A stretch of DNA of 26,230 nucleotides. Origin: a virus. Location: IMG/VR virus record IMGVR_UViG_3300029448_000366, positions 1 to 26,230 of that record. One strand, 5' to 3'. This document shows, piece by piece, positions 1-6,917 of this stretch. The notes below the pieces were generated by a model. The model was given only the letters and a program-made list of their open reading frames with translations. It had not been told where the DNA came from and did no database searches. The translations under genes were made by a program, and so were the position numbers. How positions within the stretch are numbered: the first letter of the stretch is position 1; each line of letters starts with the position of its first letter.

Positions 1-93
1 TGTAACGATAGCTACTATGTTTTGTATTGATAATCCAAACTTTGCGTTTTGTAGATTATCTACCAATTGTTCTGCGTCTACTTGTTTCGCCAT
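1..93 (-). CDS. Partial CDS, N-terminal 31 residues of an unknown protein
   Basis: The reading frame starts at ATG (93-91) and stays open to the window edge, so only the first 31 residues are visible, beginning MAKQVDAEQLVDNLQ. A strong Shine-Dalgarno AAGGAGA lies at 107-101, seven bases before the ATG, which supports this start. It is the last gene in the window of the minus-strand unit holding the T9SS cargo and PorV-like genes, and follows the 11-residue Cys peptide by 16 bases. The visible part is a short amphipathic, probably helical segment, too short to assign to a family. The call as a gene rests on the start and ribosome binding site; the function is unknown. Confidence 0.65.
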   Translation of the reverse strand, partial: MAKQVDAEQLVDNLQNAKFGLSIQNIVAIVT

Positions 94-109
94 TTTATTC
101 TCTCCTTGA

Positions 110-145
110 TTAACAACAAGTGCAATTACAACAATCACATTTCAT
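110..145 (-). CDS. 11-residue cysteine-rich micro-ORF
   Basis: A 12-codon frame encodes MKCDCCNCTCC, in which six of eleven residues are cysteine. The ATG (145-143) is preceded by AGGAG (157-153) at a 7-base spacing, as good a ribosome binding site as any in the window. The stop TAA (112-110) lies just before the Shine-Dalgarno of the next gene. No family is recognised. Dense CxCC spacing suggests metal or heme ligation or disulfide cross-linking, but this is inference. It could instead be a leader peptide whose translation affects the next gene, or a chance frame. The ribosome binding site and extreme composition argue against chance. Confidence 0.45.
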   Translation of the reverse strand: MKCDCCNCTCC

Positions 146-155
146 TGTATTTCTC

Positions 156-287
156 CTATTTATGATAATTAATAATTTTAAATCTACTGTCTATCCAACA
201 TTTTCCATAATACAATATACCTAACCATATTGTAAACAATACTCCGTCAAAGTATCCTATTGAATTCCATATTTCAACGATATCCAT
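156..287 (-). CDS. 43-residue putative single-pass membrane protein
   Basis: The ATG (287-285) overlaps the TAA stop of the PorV-like gene (289-287) as TAATG, so translation is probably coupled; no independent Shine-Dalgarno is visible. The product begins MDIVEIWNSIGYFDG. It has one hydrophobic stretch at residues 15-27 (VLFTIWLGILYYG), then a charged/polar tail (CWIDSRFKIINYHK), consistent with one membrane span and a cytoplasmic basic end. No family is recognised. Coupling to the PorV-like gene suggests co-expression at the envelope. Roles such as accessory lysis or exclusion peptide are possible, with no direct evidence for either. Confidence 0.55.
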   Translation of the reverse strand: MDIVEIWNSIGYFDGVLFTIWLGILYYGKCWIDSRFKIINYHK

Positions 288-1141
288 TATAAGTCAAACC
301 CAAATGAAATCATTAAAGTTTCGTTGTGGAAACTATCTGTATTGTAATAATATGCTAATGATAAATCTACAATACCTGCGTCAATACTACCACCTAATGT
401 GATATAATCAACTTCAAATTCTGATTCTGTGTAGTATCCTAATTTAAAACTTGCGATACCTAAGTCGTATTGTCCACCTAATCCGATTGAATTATAATCT
501 TCAAACACTTTAACATCTGATGCTAATGTGAAGTTTCCAAACTTCTGTCCAACACCAATACCTACTGACATAGGTAAATTAAGTGATTGGTCTAAAAATT
601 TAGTTTCACCACCGACATCTTTTAATACAATACCGACTGATGTATTACCGAACTCTTTGTAAGCACCTAAGTCAAATCCATAATTCATATCAATATCTAA
701 ATCATCAATAAAACTATGATTGTATAGATTTAATCTTGCTCCAAACATCCAGTCCTTGATTTGAAAACCATACCCACCACTTAATCTAAATGATGCGGAT
801 TCAAAATCTCCAAGTATAATACCACCTTGGTCTGCTTGTGTTTGTTCACCATAGTTAAAGTAAAATAATTCACTTGACCAACCTAAGTCTGATGTGTATA
901 GAATACTTTGGTATCCCATATCATCTGTTAGGTTTGGTAACCAATCTACATATGATATTTCTTGGTGTGATTCTCTTAGTCCTGCAAACGCTGGATTATG
1001 AAATACATTTTTCACATCTGCGTGTGCTATACCGACATTACCCATACCGGCACTATTTACACTTGGATTAAGTGTAAAGACATTGTTTGCTTGTGCAAAT
1101 AATGTTCCTGTTAATATTAATAAACTTAATAGTTTTTTCAT
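287..1141 (-). CDS. PorV/PorQ-family outer-membrane beta-barrel (T9SS-associated)
   Basis: This 284-residue protein starts with a signal peptide (MKKLLSLLILTGTLFAQA). A mature N terminus follows with the PorV/PorQ pattern SAGMGNVGIAHADVKNVFHNPA at about residues 30-51: small residues, then Met-Gly, then an Asn-Pro-Ala turn. The rest alternates hydrophobic and polar residues in amphipathic strands rich in Gly and aromatics and ends in an aromatic strand (SFGFDL), as outer-membrane barrels do. PorV is the T9SS shuttle that carries cargo from the translocon to the attachment complex; PorQ is its paralogue, and the sequence alone does not tell them apart. The start has AAGGAG five bases upstream. 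The gene follows the T9SS cargo gene by nine bases, so the two form a cargo/acceptor pair. A generic outer-membrane porin of the same superfamily is the alternative. Confidence 0.75.
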   Translation of the reverse strand: MKKLLSLLILTGTLFAQANNVFTLNPSVNSAGMGNVGIAHADVKNVFHNPAFAGLRESHQEISYVDWLPNLTDDMGYQSILYTSDLGWSSELFYFNYGEQTQADQGGIILGDFESASFRLSGGYGFQIKDWMFGARLNLYNHSFIDDLDIDMNYGFDLGAYKEFGNTSVGIVLKDVGGETKFLDQSLNLPMSVGIGVGQKFGNFTLASDVKVFEDYNSIGLGGQYDLGIASFKLGYYTESEFEVDYITLGGSIDAGIVDLSLAYYYNTDSFHNETLMISFGFDL

Positions 1142-1150
1142 AATTACTCC

Positions 1151-4081
1151 TTATTTAATAATTGTAAATTTCTTAGATTTAATTTTGTTTTCAGTTTCCA
1201 TTACGAATAGATAAACACCAGATTCTAATTCTTGGTATCCACCAAAACCTTCACCTATCGCGTCTGGTAAATCTGAGAAAGTGTATGTGTGCATTCCGTC
1301 GTTAACGACTTCATCTAATAAAGTTCCAACCTTTTGACCATTAACATTATAAATACTAATTGATACTTGTCCTGTTGACTCCATATAGAATTGGAAGTTA
1401 ATTGAGTTATGTTCACTATCATTATATGGATTTGGATAAACATAAGTCATCTCGTCTTCACTTGGTTGTCCACCACCAAATGCCCAAAACTTATTCCATA
1501 TTCTAATCTTACCACTTTGTCTTTGCATTAGTAAGTCATCACCTGCTGGATTACCTGCATTAGCTTTACCTACAAATTGTAAGTCTGCTTCTGTCCACTC
1601 TTGATTATTGTTTTCGTTTAACCTTGAGTTAAATACCAATTGTAATCCAACCAACTCTTCAGTCAAATAATATTCTTCTGGTGAATTGTTTGGTGAGTTT
1701 TCTAATGCTCCAAATGAAATTACTTTATATCCCTCTTCGTCTATTTCACTTTCGTTTAGATAAGTCATCCAAGGTCCTGGTAAAAGTCCTGTTTGAGCGT
1801 CAATAAATTGAAGTTGTTCTTCTTTGTATCTAACTTCAAACTCAAATCCTGCTACCTTAGTTGGTAGTCCTGTTATTTCATCTAAACTTGGTGTAATGGT
1901 TAAAGGAACTACAACTTGATTACCCATTTGAACTTTAACACTTCCGTCATCTGGTAATGATAAACTAACACCTTGTGTGTTGATTATACTTCTACTACTT
2001 CCGTCGTAAGTGTTGTTTGTATTGGTGTATGTCCAAGCACTTGGTGCGTCATCACAATCTGCGTTTACACAAGTGTCGTTCCAAGAATTTTCACCTGCTT
2101 CTCCGTTTTGAACCGTGTGTGTATCCCAACGATAGTATGTTGCTCCTGTGTATGCGTCTTGATATCCGTCTCCATTTTGTTCTTGAACCTTTGTTCCTGA
2201 TAAATTCATATCACCAGTAAAGTAAAGTGCTACATCATCTGCTGTGTAGTCTGGATTTACATCTCCGTCTGTTGTTACATCTGGGTCATCAAATGTTGAT
2301 GTTCCACCCAACACTACTACTTGTAAAGTATCATTACCTGTTTGGACATCATCCATCATTGGATTTAACCAAATAACTCCACCTGCGTCTTGTGTTAAAA
2401 CATCTGTTTCTTGGTCTAAGTCGTCGTCCCAAAATGCCGTGAACTCTCTTCTTTGTTTAGTGTCACCCCCTCTAAGTGCTTGATAGTAATTAAGAGTTTC
2501 TGCATTTCCGTTTGATTTTAAGTTGTCAATACTTGACCATTGTTGATAAGTGTTTCCATTAACGTGTGTATATGATGTTGAAAATACTCCACTTGTATAT
2601 GCCCATATAAAGTAAGCGTCATTTAATTGAAACAAGTCATCTCCGTCTACATCACCAATCAAATAAGCACTTGGTGAATCTACATTGATATCACTTTCGT
2701 TTACAAATTTGTTTGATTGAAAATTGAATGCTGCGATTGCGTCATTAATGTTTGTAATCGCTCCTCTATCTAATTCTAATTGTGTATGTTGACCAATGTC
2801 GTCATCTGCGTTTGGTGGCCAGAACGATACACGATAAGTATTGTTTCTTGGTAATTGAATATTGTAATATCCATTTTTATCTGTGTAGGTGTAATCAAAA
2901 TAAGATACTCCTAAAAATCCTTTACCTGGTAATGCTTGGTCTGCAAATGTTGTTGTTCCGTTTGTATCGGTCATTTTCAAATAGTAGTATGTTCCATTTG
3001 TATCTCCGATAACATCATCAGATAAATCTTCATCTGCTGTGTTTGAATCATCTGCCACATCTTCAATATCATACCAATTAGAAAATGGTGTATTATCATC
3101 TACATCTGGATTGTCTTCATCTAATTCAAATACAACTTTCCAATAAGGATAAGTTTTCTGAACAAATGTATCATCATCTACTCCGTCACTATCTGTGTCG
3201 GTTTTCTCTCCAATGTATCTACCGAAACCTTCAATATCAACAAGTTTTGGGTGTAGAGTAATGTCTCCTCTTGCACCACCATTGTTAGTTGAATCTGTTC
3301 CCCAATTTCCGTCAATATAAACTTTATAGTCTAATAGATAATCATCACTTACATAAGTATAATATCCTGTGTTTCCACTATAATATGTTGGTATTCTAAA
3401 TGAGTGTGGTTGATAATTATCAGCTACATCATTGATTCTAAATTGTAATTTTAATACTTGTTTTTCAACTCCATTACCACCACCAAATGTGTAGTCTGGT
3501 GTTCCATCTGAGTTATCATCAACTCCGTGAGATACCATAGTAATTCTTAACCAATCATAATCTGAATCAACTGCTGATTGTTCATTACCATTACTTTGAA
3601 TACTATCCGTATATCCTACATTAGAAAAGTAAACTACTTCAAAAGAATAATCTGCACCTGAACTTTCATCACCTTCAGTCCAACCTGATATATGTGAACC
3701 TTTGACTACTCGTGAGTTTCCTTGACTCCAAGCATTGATTGATGTTTCTTGATTGGTTCCGTCGTTTTCCACCCAAGTAATTAAATCATTGTCAAATGCA
3801 ATATCAAATCTAACTGATGTAATATCTTGACCTACATCATCAAGAGTGACTTCTATTTCTAAAACGTCATCTCTCCAAGAATCAAAATTATTGTTTAGAT
3901 AAGCTGGTTGGTCTTTATCATCTGCAAGAAAATCTTCTAAATTAACTGTTTCTTGAGCTTTCCACCAATATTCTGGTGTGGACCAATTACCTATTTGTTT
4001 AACTCTTATGATTGGACTTTGTGCAAAGACCATTCCAAACATAACTGCTGTCATAACCGTATTTTTTATAAAACGAAACAT
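1151..4081 (-). CDS. Secreted multidomain protein with T9SS C-terminal sorting domain, cohesin-like and dockerin-like segments
   Basis: The 976-residue protein begins with a signal peptide (MFRFIKNTVMTAVMFGMVFAQ). Asp-rich calcium-site-like repeats follow, for example DTDSDGVDDD near residue 295. Next come a carboxypeptidase-regulatory-like beta segment (DKNGYYNIQLPRNNTYRVSF, near 405-425) and a dockerin-like pair at about 435-495 (INDAIAAF, then GDVDGDDLFQLNDAYFIW). A cohesin-like beta-sandwich spans about 710-840, with VQMGNQVVVPL, FEFEVRYKEEQLQF and VISFGALENS. The last ~95 residues are a type A T9SS sorting domain: YVYPNPYND, VSISIYNVNGQKVGTL, ESGVYLFVMETENKIKSKKF. In known systems this domain routes a protein through the type IX translocon to the cell surface. 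GGAG lies seven bases before the ATG. The gene sits directly after phage tail genes and shares an upstream element with them. The cargo's own activity is unknown; no catalytic domain was recognised. Confidence 0.85.
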   Translation of the reverse strand: MFRFIKNTVMTAVMFGMVFAQSPIIRVKQIGNWSTPEYWWKAQETVNLEDFLADDKDQPAYLNNNFDSWRDDVLEIEVTLDDVGQDITSVRFDIAFDNDLITWVENDGTNQETSINAWSQGNSRVVKGSHISGWTEGDESSGADYSFEVVYFSNVGYTDSIQSNGNEQSAVDSDYDWLRITMVSHGVDDNSDGTPDYTFGGGNGVEKQVLKLQFRINDVADNYQPHSFRIPTYYSGNTGYYTYVSDDYLLDYKVYIDGNWGTDSTNNGGARGDITLHPKLVDIEGFGRYIGEKTDTDSDGVDDDTFVQKTYPYWKVVFELDEDNPDVDDNTPFSNWYDIEDVADDSNTADEDLSDDVIGDTNGTYYYLKMTDTNGTTTFADQALPGKGFLGVSYFDYTYTDKNGYYNIQLPRNNTYRVSFWPPNADDDIGQHTQLELDRGAITNINDAIAAFNFQSNKFVNESDINVDSPSAYLIGDVDGDDLFQLNDAYFIWAYTSGVFSTSYTHVNGNTYQQWSSIDNLKSNGNAETLNYYQALRGGDTKQRREFTAFWDDDLDQETDVLTQDAGGVIWLNPMMDDVQTGNDTLQVVVLGGTSTFDDPDVTTDGDVNPDYTADDVALYFTGDMNLSGTKVQEQNGDGYQDAYTGATYYRWDTHTVQNGEAGENSWNDTCVNADCDDAPSAWTYTNTNNTYDGSSRSIINTQGVSLSLPDDGSVKVQMGNQVVVPLTITPSLDEITGLPTKVAGFEFEVRYKEEQLQFIDAQTGLLPGPWMTYLNESEIDEEGYKVISFGALENSPNNSPEEYYLTEELVGLQLVFNSRLNENNNQEWTEADLQFVGKANAGNPAGDDLLMQRQSGKIRIWNKFWAFGGGQPSEDEMTYVYPNPYNDSEHNSINFQFYMESTGQVSISIYNVNGQKVGTLLDEVVNDGMHTYTFSDLPDAIGEGFGGYQELESGVYLFVMETENKIKSKKFTIIK

Positions 4082-4100
4082 TGTTTTCTCCGTTGGTTTA

Positions 4101-4130
4101 TTTCAATAATAAATATAAGATTGTTAAAAA
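4101..4130 (-). promoter_or_regulatory. Candidate late promoter upstream of the T9SS cargo gene
   Basis: The plus-strand text at 4101-4120, tttcaataataaatataaga, is identical over 20 bases to 6878-6897 upstream of a tail gene. On the minus strand it reads TTTTTAAC, seven bases, then TATTTATT. The same arrangement recurs at 19424-19447. It ends 26 bases before the cargo ATG, in the only sizeable gap around this gene. T4-type late promoters consist of a -10 element only and are read by gp55, which this phage encodes. The assignment is inference, because the consensus here differs from TATAAATA. Confidence 0.5.
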
Positions 4131-5120
4131 TTAGACATCAAAACGCACTATGAAACTGGTTTCAATGTCGTCTGATAATTTTATAGGTTTAGCAAGTTTT
4201 CCGTGAGCCAAGAGCTCATTATTTTCACTATATAGTCCAATATCAGTTACAAAAGGTTTAAAATTAGACTCAGTTACAAATCCTAATGCCTCTGATGCTG
4301 CATTATAAAATGTAGCATAACTTCCTGTTCCTTGTCCTGTTGGTTGGTCACCTGGTCCAAAGTAATTGGACATAGATACAACACCCTCAGCCATTGTAAT
4401 ACTACCACTTCTATCTGGTGTAATACTAATATTTGTAGTTGTGTTGAACTCAAATGGTTTTACTCTTACACGATATTCATATTGATAGTGAGTTTGAGTT
4501 GCTTTATAATCTAAACTATATGAAGTTCCAAATCCAACATCTTTATATGAACCCGTATCAGTCATTACTAATAGTCCTTGTTCATAGAAAATGTTTCCTA
4601 CTTCTGAACCACTTCCACGAGTTGCGGCAGTAGTTGAACTACCACTTAAAAAATTATTTGTTTTGAATGTTGAGAAACTTGCTGAATGATTGTTATCATA
4701 TAGATTACCTTCCCCGTCATCTCTGATATCAAATGTCTGTCCACCAACCGTAGCTGATAGTTCAATACTACCTGGTTTTATTTTTTCACCATACAATTCT
4801 CTCGCTACACTAATTACTGATGCTGAGTTATGTAGGTTTCTATTCATAGAACCAGTATTTACATATTCTCTTCCGTGTTTAGAATAAAATAGATTGTGCA
4901 ACATAGTATATGTTGGTAATCCAAAGTAATTTGTAGATACTGAACCTGTTGTTATTGTTATGGTTGCGTCTGATGAACTGACATAATTAAACTTAGAACC
5001 TGAACGAGCTTTAATAGCAAATACACCACTACCACTATCGTTGTTAGTGAATGTAAAGTTCTTAAAGGATTGAAAGGACTTTATAGTTGCGTCGTTATCT
5101 AAGTCAAGATTTTTGAACAT
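4131..5120 (-). CDS. Tail/fibre structural protein, paralogue of the upstream gene
   Basis: This 329-residue protein is rich in Ser, Thr, Gly and Asn, and beta-strand-like throughout. It resembles its upstream neighbour over most of its length. Both have an EKI-x-PG-x-x-EL segment followed by an Asp-Asp-Gly turn, then an IFY/GLL-type strand. Both end with GLYxxxNELLAxxKLxKP (here GLYSENNELLAHGKLAKP) just before a final hydrophobic strand. Proteins with these hallmarks occur as virion structural proteins in large marine myoviruses; that is recall, not a search result. The start has TAGGAC upstream and lies nine bases past the previous stop. It is the last gene of its unit, before the promoter gap of the T9SS cargo. 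It could form a trimeric fibre with its paralogue; the exact role is unknown. Confidence 0.7.
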   Translation of the reverse strand: MFKNLDLDNDATIKSFQSFKNFTFTNNDSGSGVFAIKARSGSKFNYVSSSDATITITTGSVSTNYFGLPTYTMLHNLFYSKHGREYVNTGSMNRNLHNSASVISVARELYGEKIKPGSIELSATVGGQTFDIRDDGEGNLYDNNHSASFSTFKTNNFLSGSSTTAATRGSGSEVGNIFYEQGLLVMTDTGSYKDVGFGTSYSLDYKATQTHYQYEYRVRVKPFEFNTTTNISITPDRSGSITMAEGVVSMSNYFGPGDQPTGQGTGSYATFYNAASEALGFVTESNFKPFVTDIGLYSENNELLAHGKLAKPIKLSDDIETSFIVRFDV

Positions 5121-5129
5121 TAGGTTGTC

Positions 5130-6158
5130 CTAAAAATCAAGTTTCACTTTAATAATAGCTTCCCTTGAATATGATTTTAATAATGGTTTACTTAGTTTAG
5201 CAATTGCTAATAACTCATTCTCATCATTGTAAAGACCAACCTGTGTAATAAAAGTTTTAGGGTCTTTAAAGAAAGTTCCTTGTGTTAGACTTCCGTCTGA
5301 ACCAGTAGAGAAAGTTGGATTAGAACTAAAATTAAAGTCTTTATTATTTGCTCTAATAAAGTAATTTGTTGAACTAATTTCTTCTTCTCTTCTTGCTTGG
5401 AAACTTGAACCTGATTTAATTGAGTTATAGAACTTTTGTGGTCTATTATCAAAAGTATCCGAACTTCTCGGATTTACTGGGTCCGCTATTCCACCACTCG
5501 CTTCCATTTGAGATGCGTCTAACAATATAATTCCTAAGTCTGGATAGAATAATCCTAATCCACCACCTGGTTGACTTGCTGCTGCTGTATTGATTCCGTC
5601 ATTGATAGAACCACTAACAACATTAAATACTCTACCACCCTCATTTACGGTTGGATTAAGTCCAGCACCACTATCATCAATTAGTTGAATCTTTGCAGCT
5701 TTACCTGACATCTGACCTGTTAATTGTAATTCCCAATTACCTGGGTCAATCTTTTCTCTTTGTCTTGCTCTTTGGAACGAGATAAAGTAGAAGTCATCAC
5801 TTGATGATGGTGCACCTGTAAATGTAAATTCATCTGTGTTTGGTGCCAAGATAACATTTCTAAATTGTCTATATAGAGCTGCTGTCTGTCTACCACCAGT
5901 TGTTAGTTTAGTTGTGTTACCTGCTGAACCACTTCCGTGAATATTTGCATATCCAACTGCGATTTGTGTTTCTGCAGATGTGTCTGTATTTGGGTCTACA
6001 TTATATAATTCTAATACTGAACCCGTAATATTTCCATTAGATGATTGAGTAAAAAATCCAGTAAGAGTTGAACTTCCACCCGTCCACAAACCACTTGATA
6101 TGGTTGTTCGTTGATTTTCAACTACATCATTTTCTGGATTAAATCTTTGAAATGCCAT
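5130..6158 (-). CDS. Tail/fibre structural protein
   Basis: The product has 342 residues, is Ser/Gly/Asn-rich and predicted mostly beta. Landmarks shared with the next gene are EKIDPGNWELQLTG at about residues 134-147, an aliphatic strand GLFYPDLGIILLD at about 203-215, and the C-terminal GLYNDENELLAIAKLSKP. The pair therefore arose by duplication, and their divergence suggests different positions or receptors in the tail. AAGGAG precedes the ATG by six bases. The gene starts ten bases after the 223-residue gene and probably shares its promoter. No enzymatic motif is visible. The fibre/baseplate role comes from position and composition. Confidence 0.7.
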   Translation of the reverse strand: MAFQRFNPENDVVENQRTTISSGLWTGGSSTLTGFFTQSSNGNITGSVLELYNVDPNTDTSAETQIAVGYANIHGSGSAGNTTKLTTGGRQTAALYRQFRNVILAPNTDEFTFTGAPSSSDDFYFISFQRARQREKIDPGNWELQLTGQMSGKAAKIQLIDDSGAGLNPTVNEGGRVFNVVSGSINDGINTAAASQPGGGLGLFYPDLGIILLDASQMEASGGIADPVNPRSSDTFDNRPQKFYNSIKSGSSFQARREEEISSTNYFIRANNKDFNFSSNPTFSTGSDGSLTQGTFFKDPKTFITQVGLYNDENELLAIAKLSKPLLKSYSREAIIKVKLDF

Positions 6159-6168
6159 TATCTACTCC

Positions 6169-6840
6169 TTATACTTTACTTGGGTCTGCTTTTACTGAGA
6201 TAGCTACGGTGAATTGTGCACCTGAACTATTACCAGTTACTGACAAGTTTGTGTTTGTTAACGTTGTTAATGACCTTGAAATAACTCTTACACTTTTACC
6301 GACAACTGATATCGAACGTTTTCTTTCTGCTTCATTCATAAATACTGGTGTTGTTGCTCCAGCGTTAATGAAGTCTTGGTCAAGTCTACCATTTGGAAGT
6401 CTTCTTCCACCACCACCACCCGTTAATGACATATTAGCAACATCTGCATTAAACAATGTAAATGTATATGTTTCATTAGGTGCGTTTCTTGTGTTAGGTG
6501 TTACGGCTTGTGTGATACCAGCTCCATTGAAAGTCAATGAAGGACTTGGTAATTCCAATATAGGAAGCTTATTTGTTTCCTTTGGAAGTGTTGTTAATTT
6601 ATATCTCATTAATTGATTTTCATCTACGAATGCTTCTAATAACGGCATATTTTCTATTACTGCCGCATAAAAGTTTGACCCATTTGGGTGCGCTGTATCG
6701 TAAAGATTGTAATCAACCTCGTCGTCTGCTAATGCAAACTTCGTAATTTTAAATTCGTTCTGCCCTCTTGCCAAAAGTTCACGACCTTTTTTTGTCAAAA
6801 TTGCGTCTACTGTTATACTTGTATTATCTAAAAATCCCAT
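6169..6840 (-). CDS. Small conserved-looking tail structural protein
   Basis: The 223-residue product opens with MGFLDNTSITVDAILTKKGR, then LLARGQNEFKITKFALADDE, a start I recall from structural proteins of marine T4-like phages. The N-terminal third is mixed helix/strand and the remainder is strand-rich, with a Gly run (TGGGGGRRLP) that probably makes a flexible loop. AGGAGT lies eight bases before the ATG. It heads a three-gene unit with the two paralogous fibre proteins, behind a 77-base gap holding the 20-bp repeated promoter-like element. It may be an adaptor for those fibres, an inference from order only. No domain name can be given with confidence. Confidence 0.65.
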   Translation of the reverse strand: MGFLDNTSITVDAILTKKGRELLARGQNEFKITKFALADDEVDYNLYDTAHPNGSNFYAAVIENMPLLEAFVDENQLMRYKLTTLPKETNKLPILELPSPSLTFNGAGITQAVTPNTRNAPNETYTFTLFNADVANMSLTGGGGGRRLPNGRLDQDFINAGATTPVFMNEAERKRSISVVGKSVRVISRSLTTLTNTNLSVTGNSSGAQFTVAISVKADPSKV

Positions 6841-6877
6841 TTTATTTTACTCCTGTGGAAATGATATAACTATTCTT

Positions 6878-6907
6878 TTTCAATAATAAATATAAGAAAG
6901 TTAAATT
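6878..6907 (-). promoter_or_regulatory. Candidate late promoter of the fibre unit
   Basis: This is the second copy of the 20-base identity (6878-6897 equals 4101-4120). On the minus strand it reads TTTAAC, seven bases, TATTTATT. It lies in the gap between the 1292-residue gene and the 223-residue gene, ending 44 bases before the latter's ATG. No convincing -35 hexamer precedes it, which fits a gp55-type late promoter better than a host sigma70 promoter. Confidence 0.5.
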
Positions 6908-6917
6908 TTCCATTGTT

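Noticed and set aside
6152-6616. 154-residue plus-strand open frame
   Set aside because: Antisense to the 223-residue structural gene, with a Leu/Val/Pro-rich composition typical of a mirror frame; the minus-strand gene has a good ribosome binding site and fits the operon.
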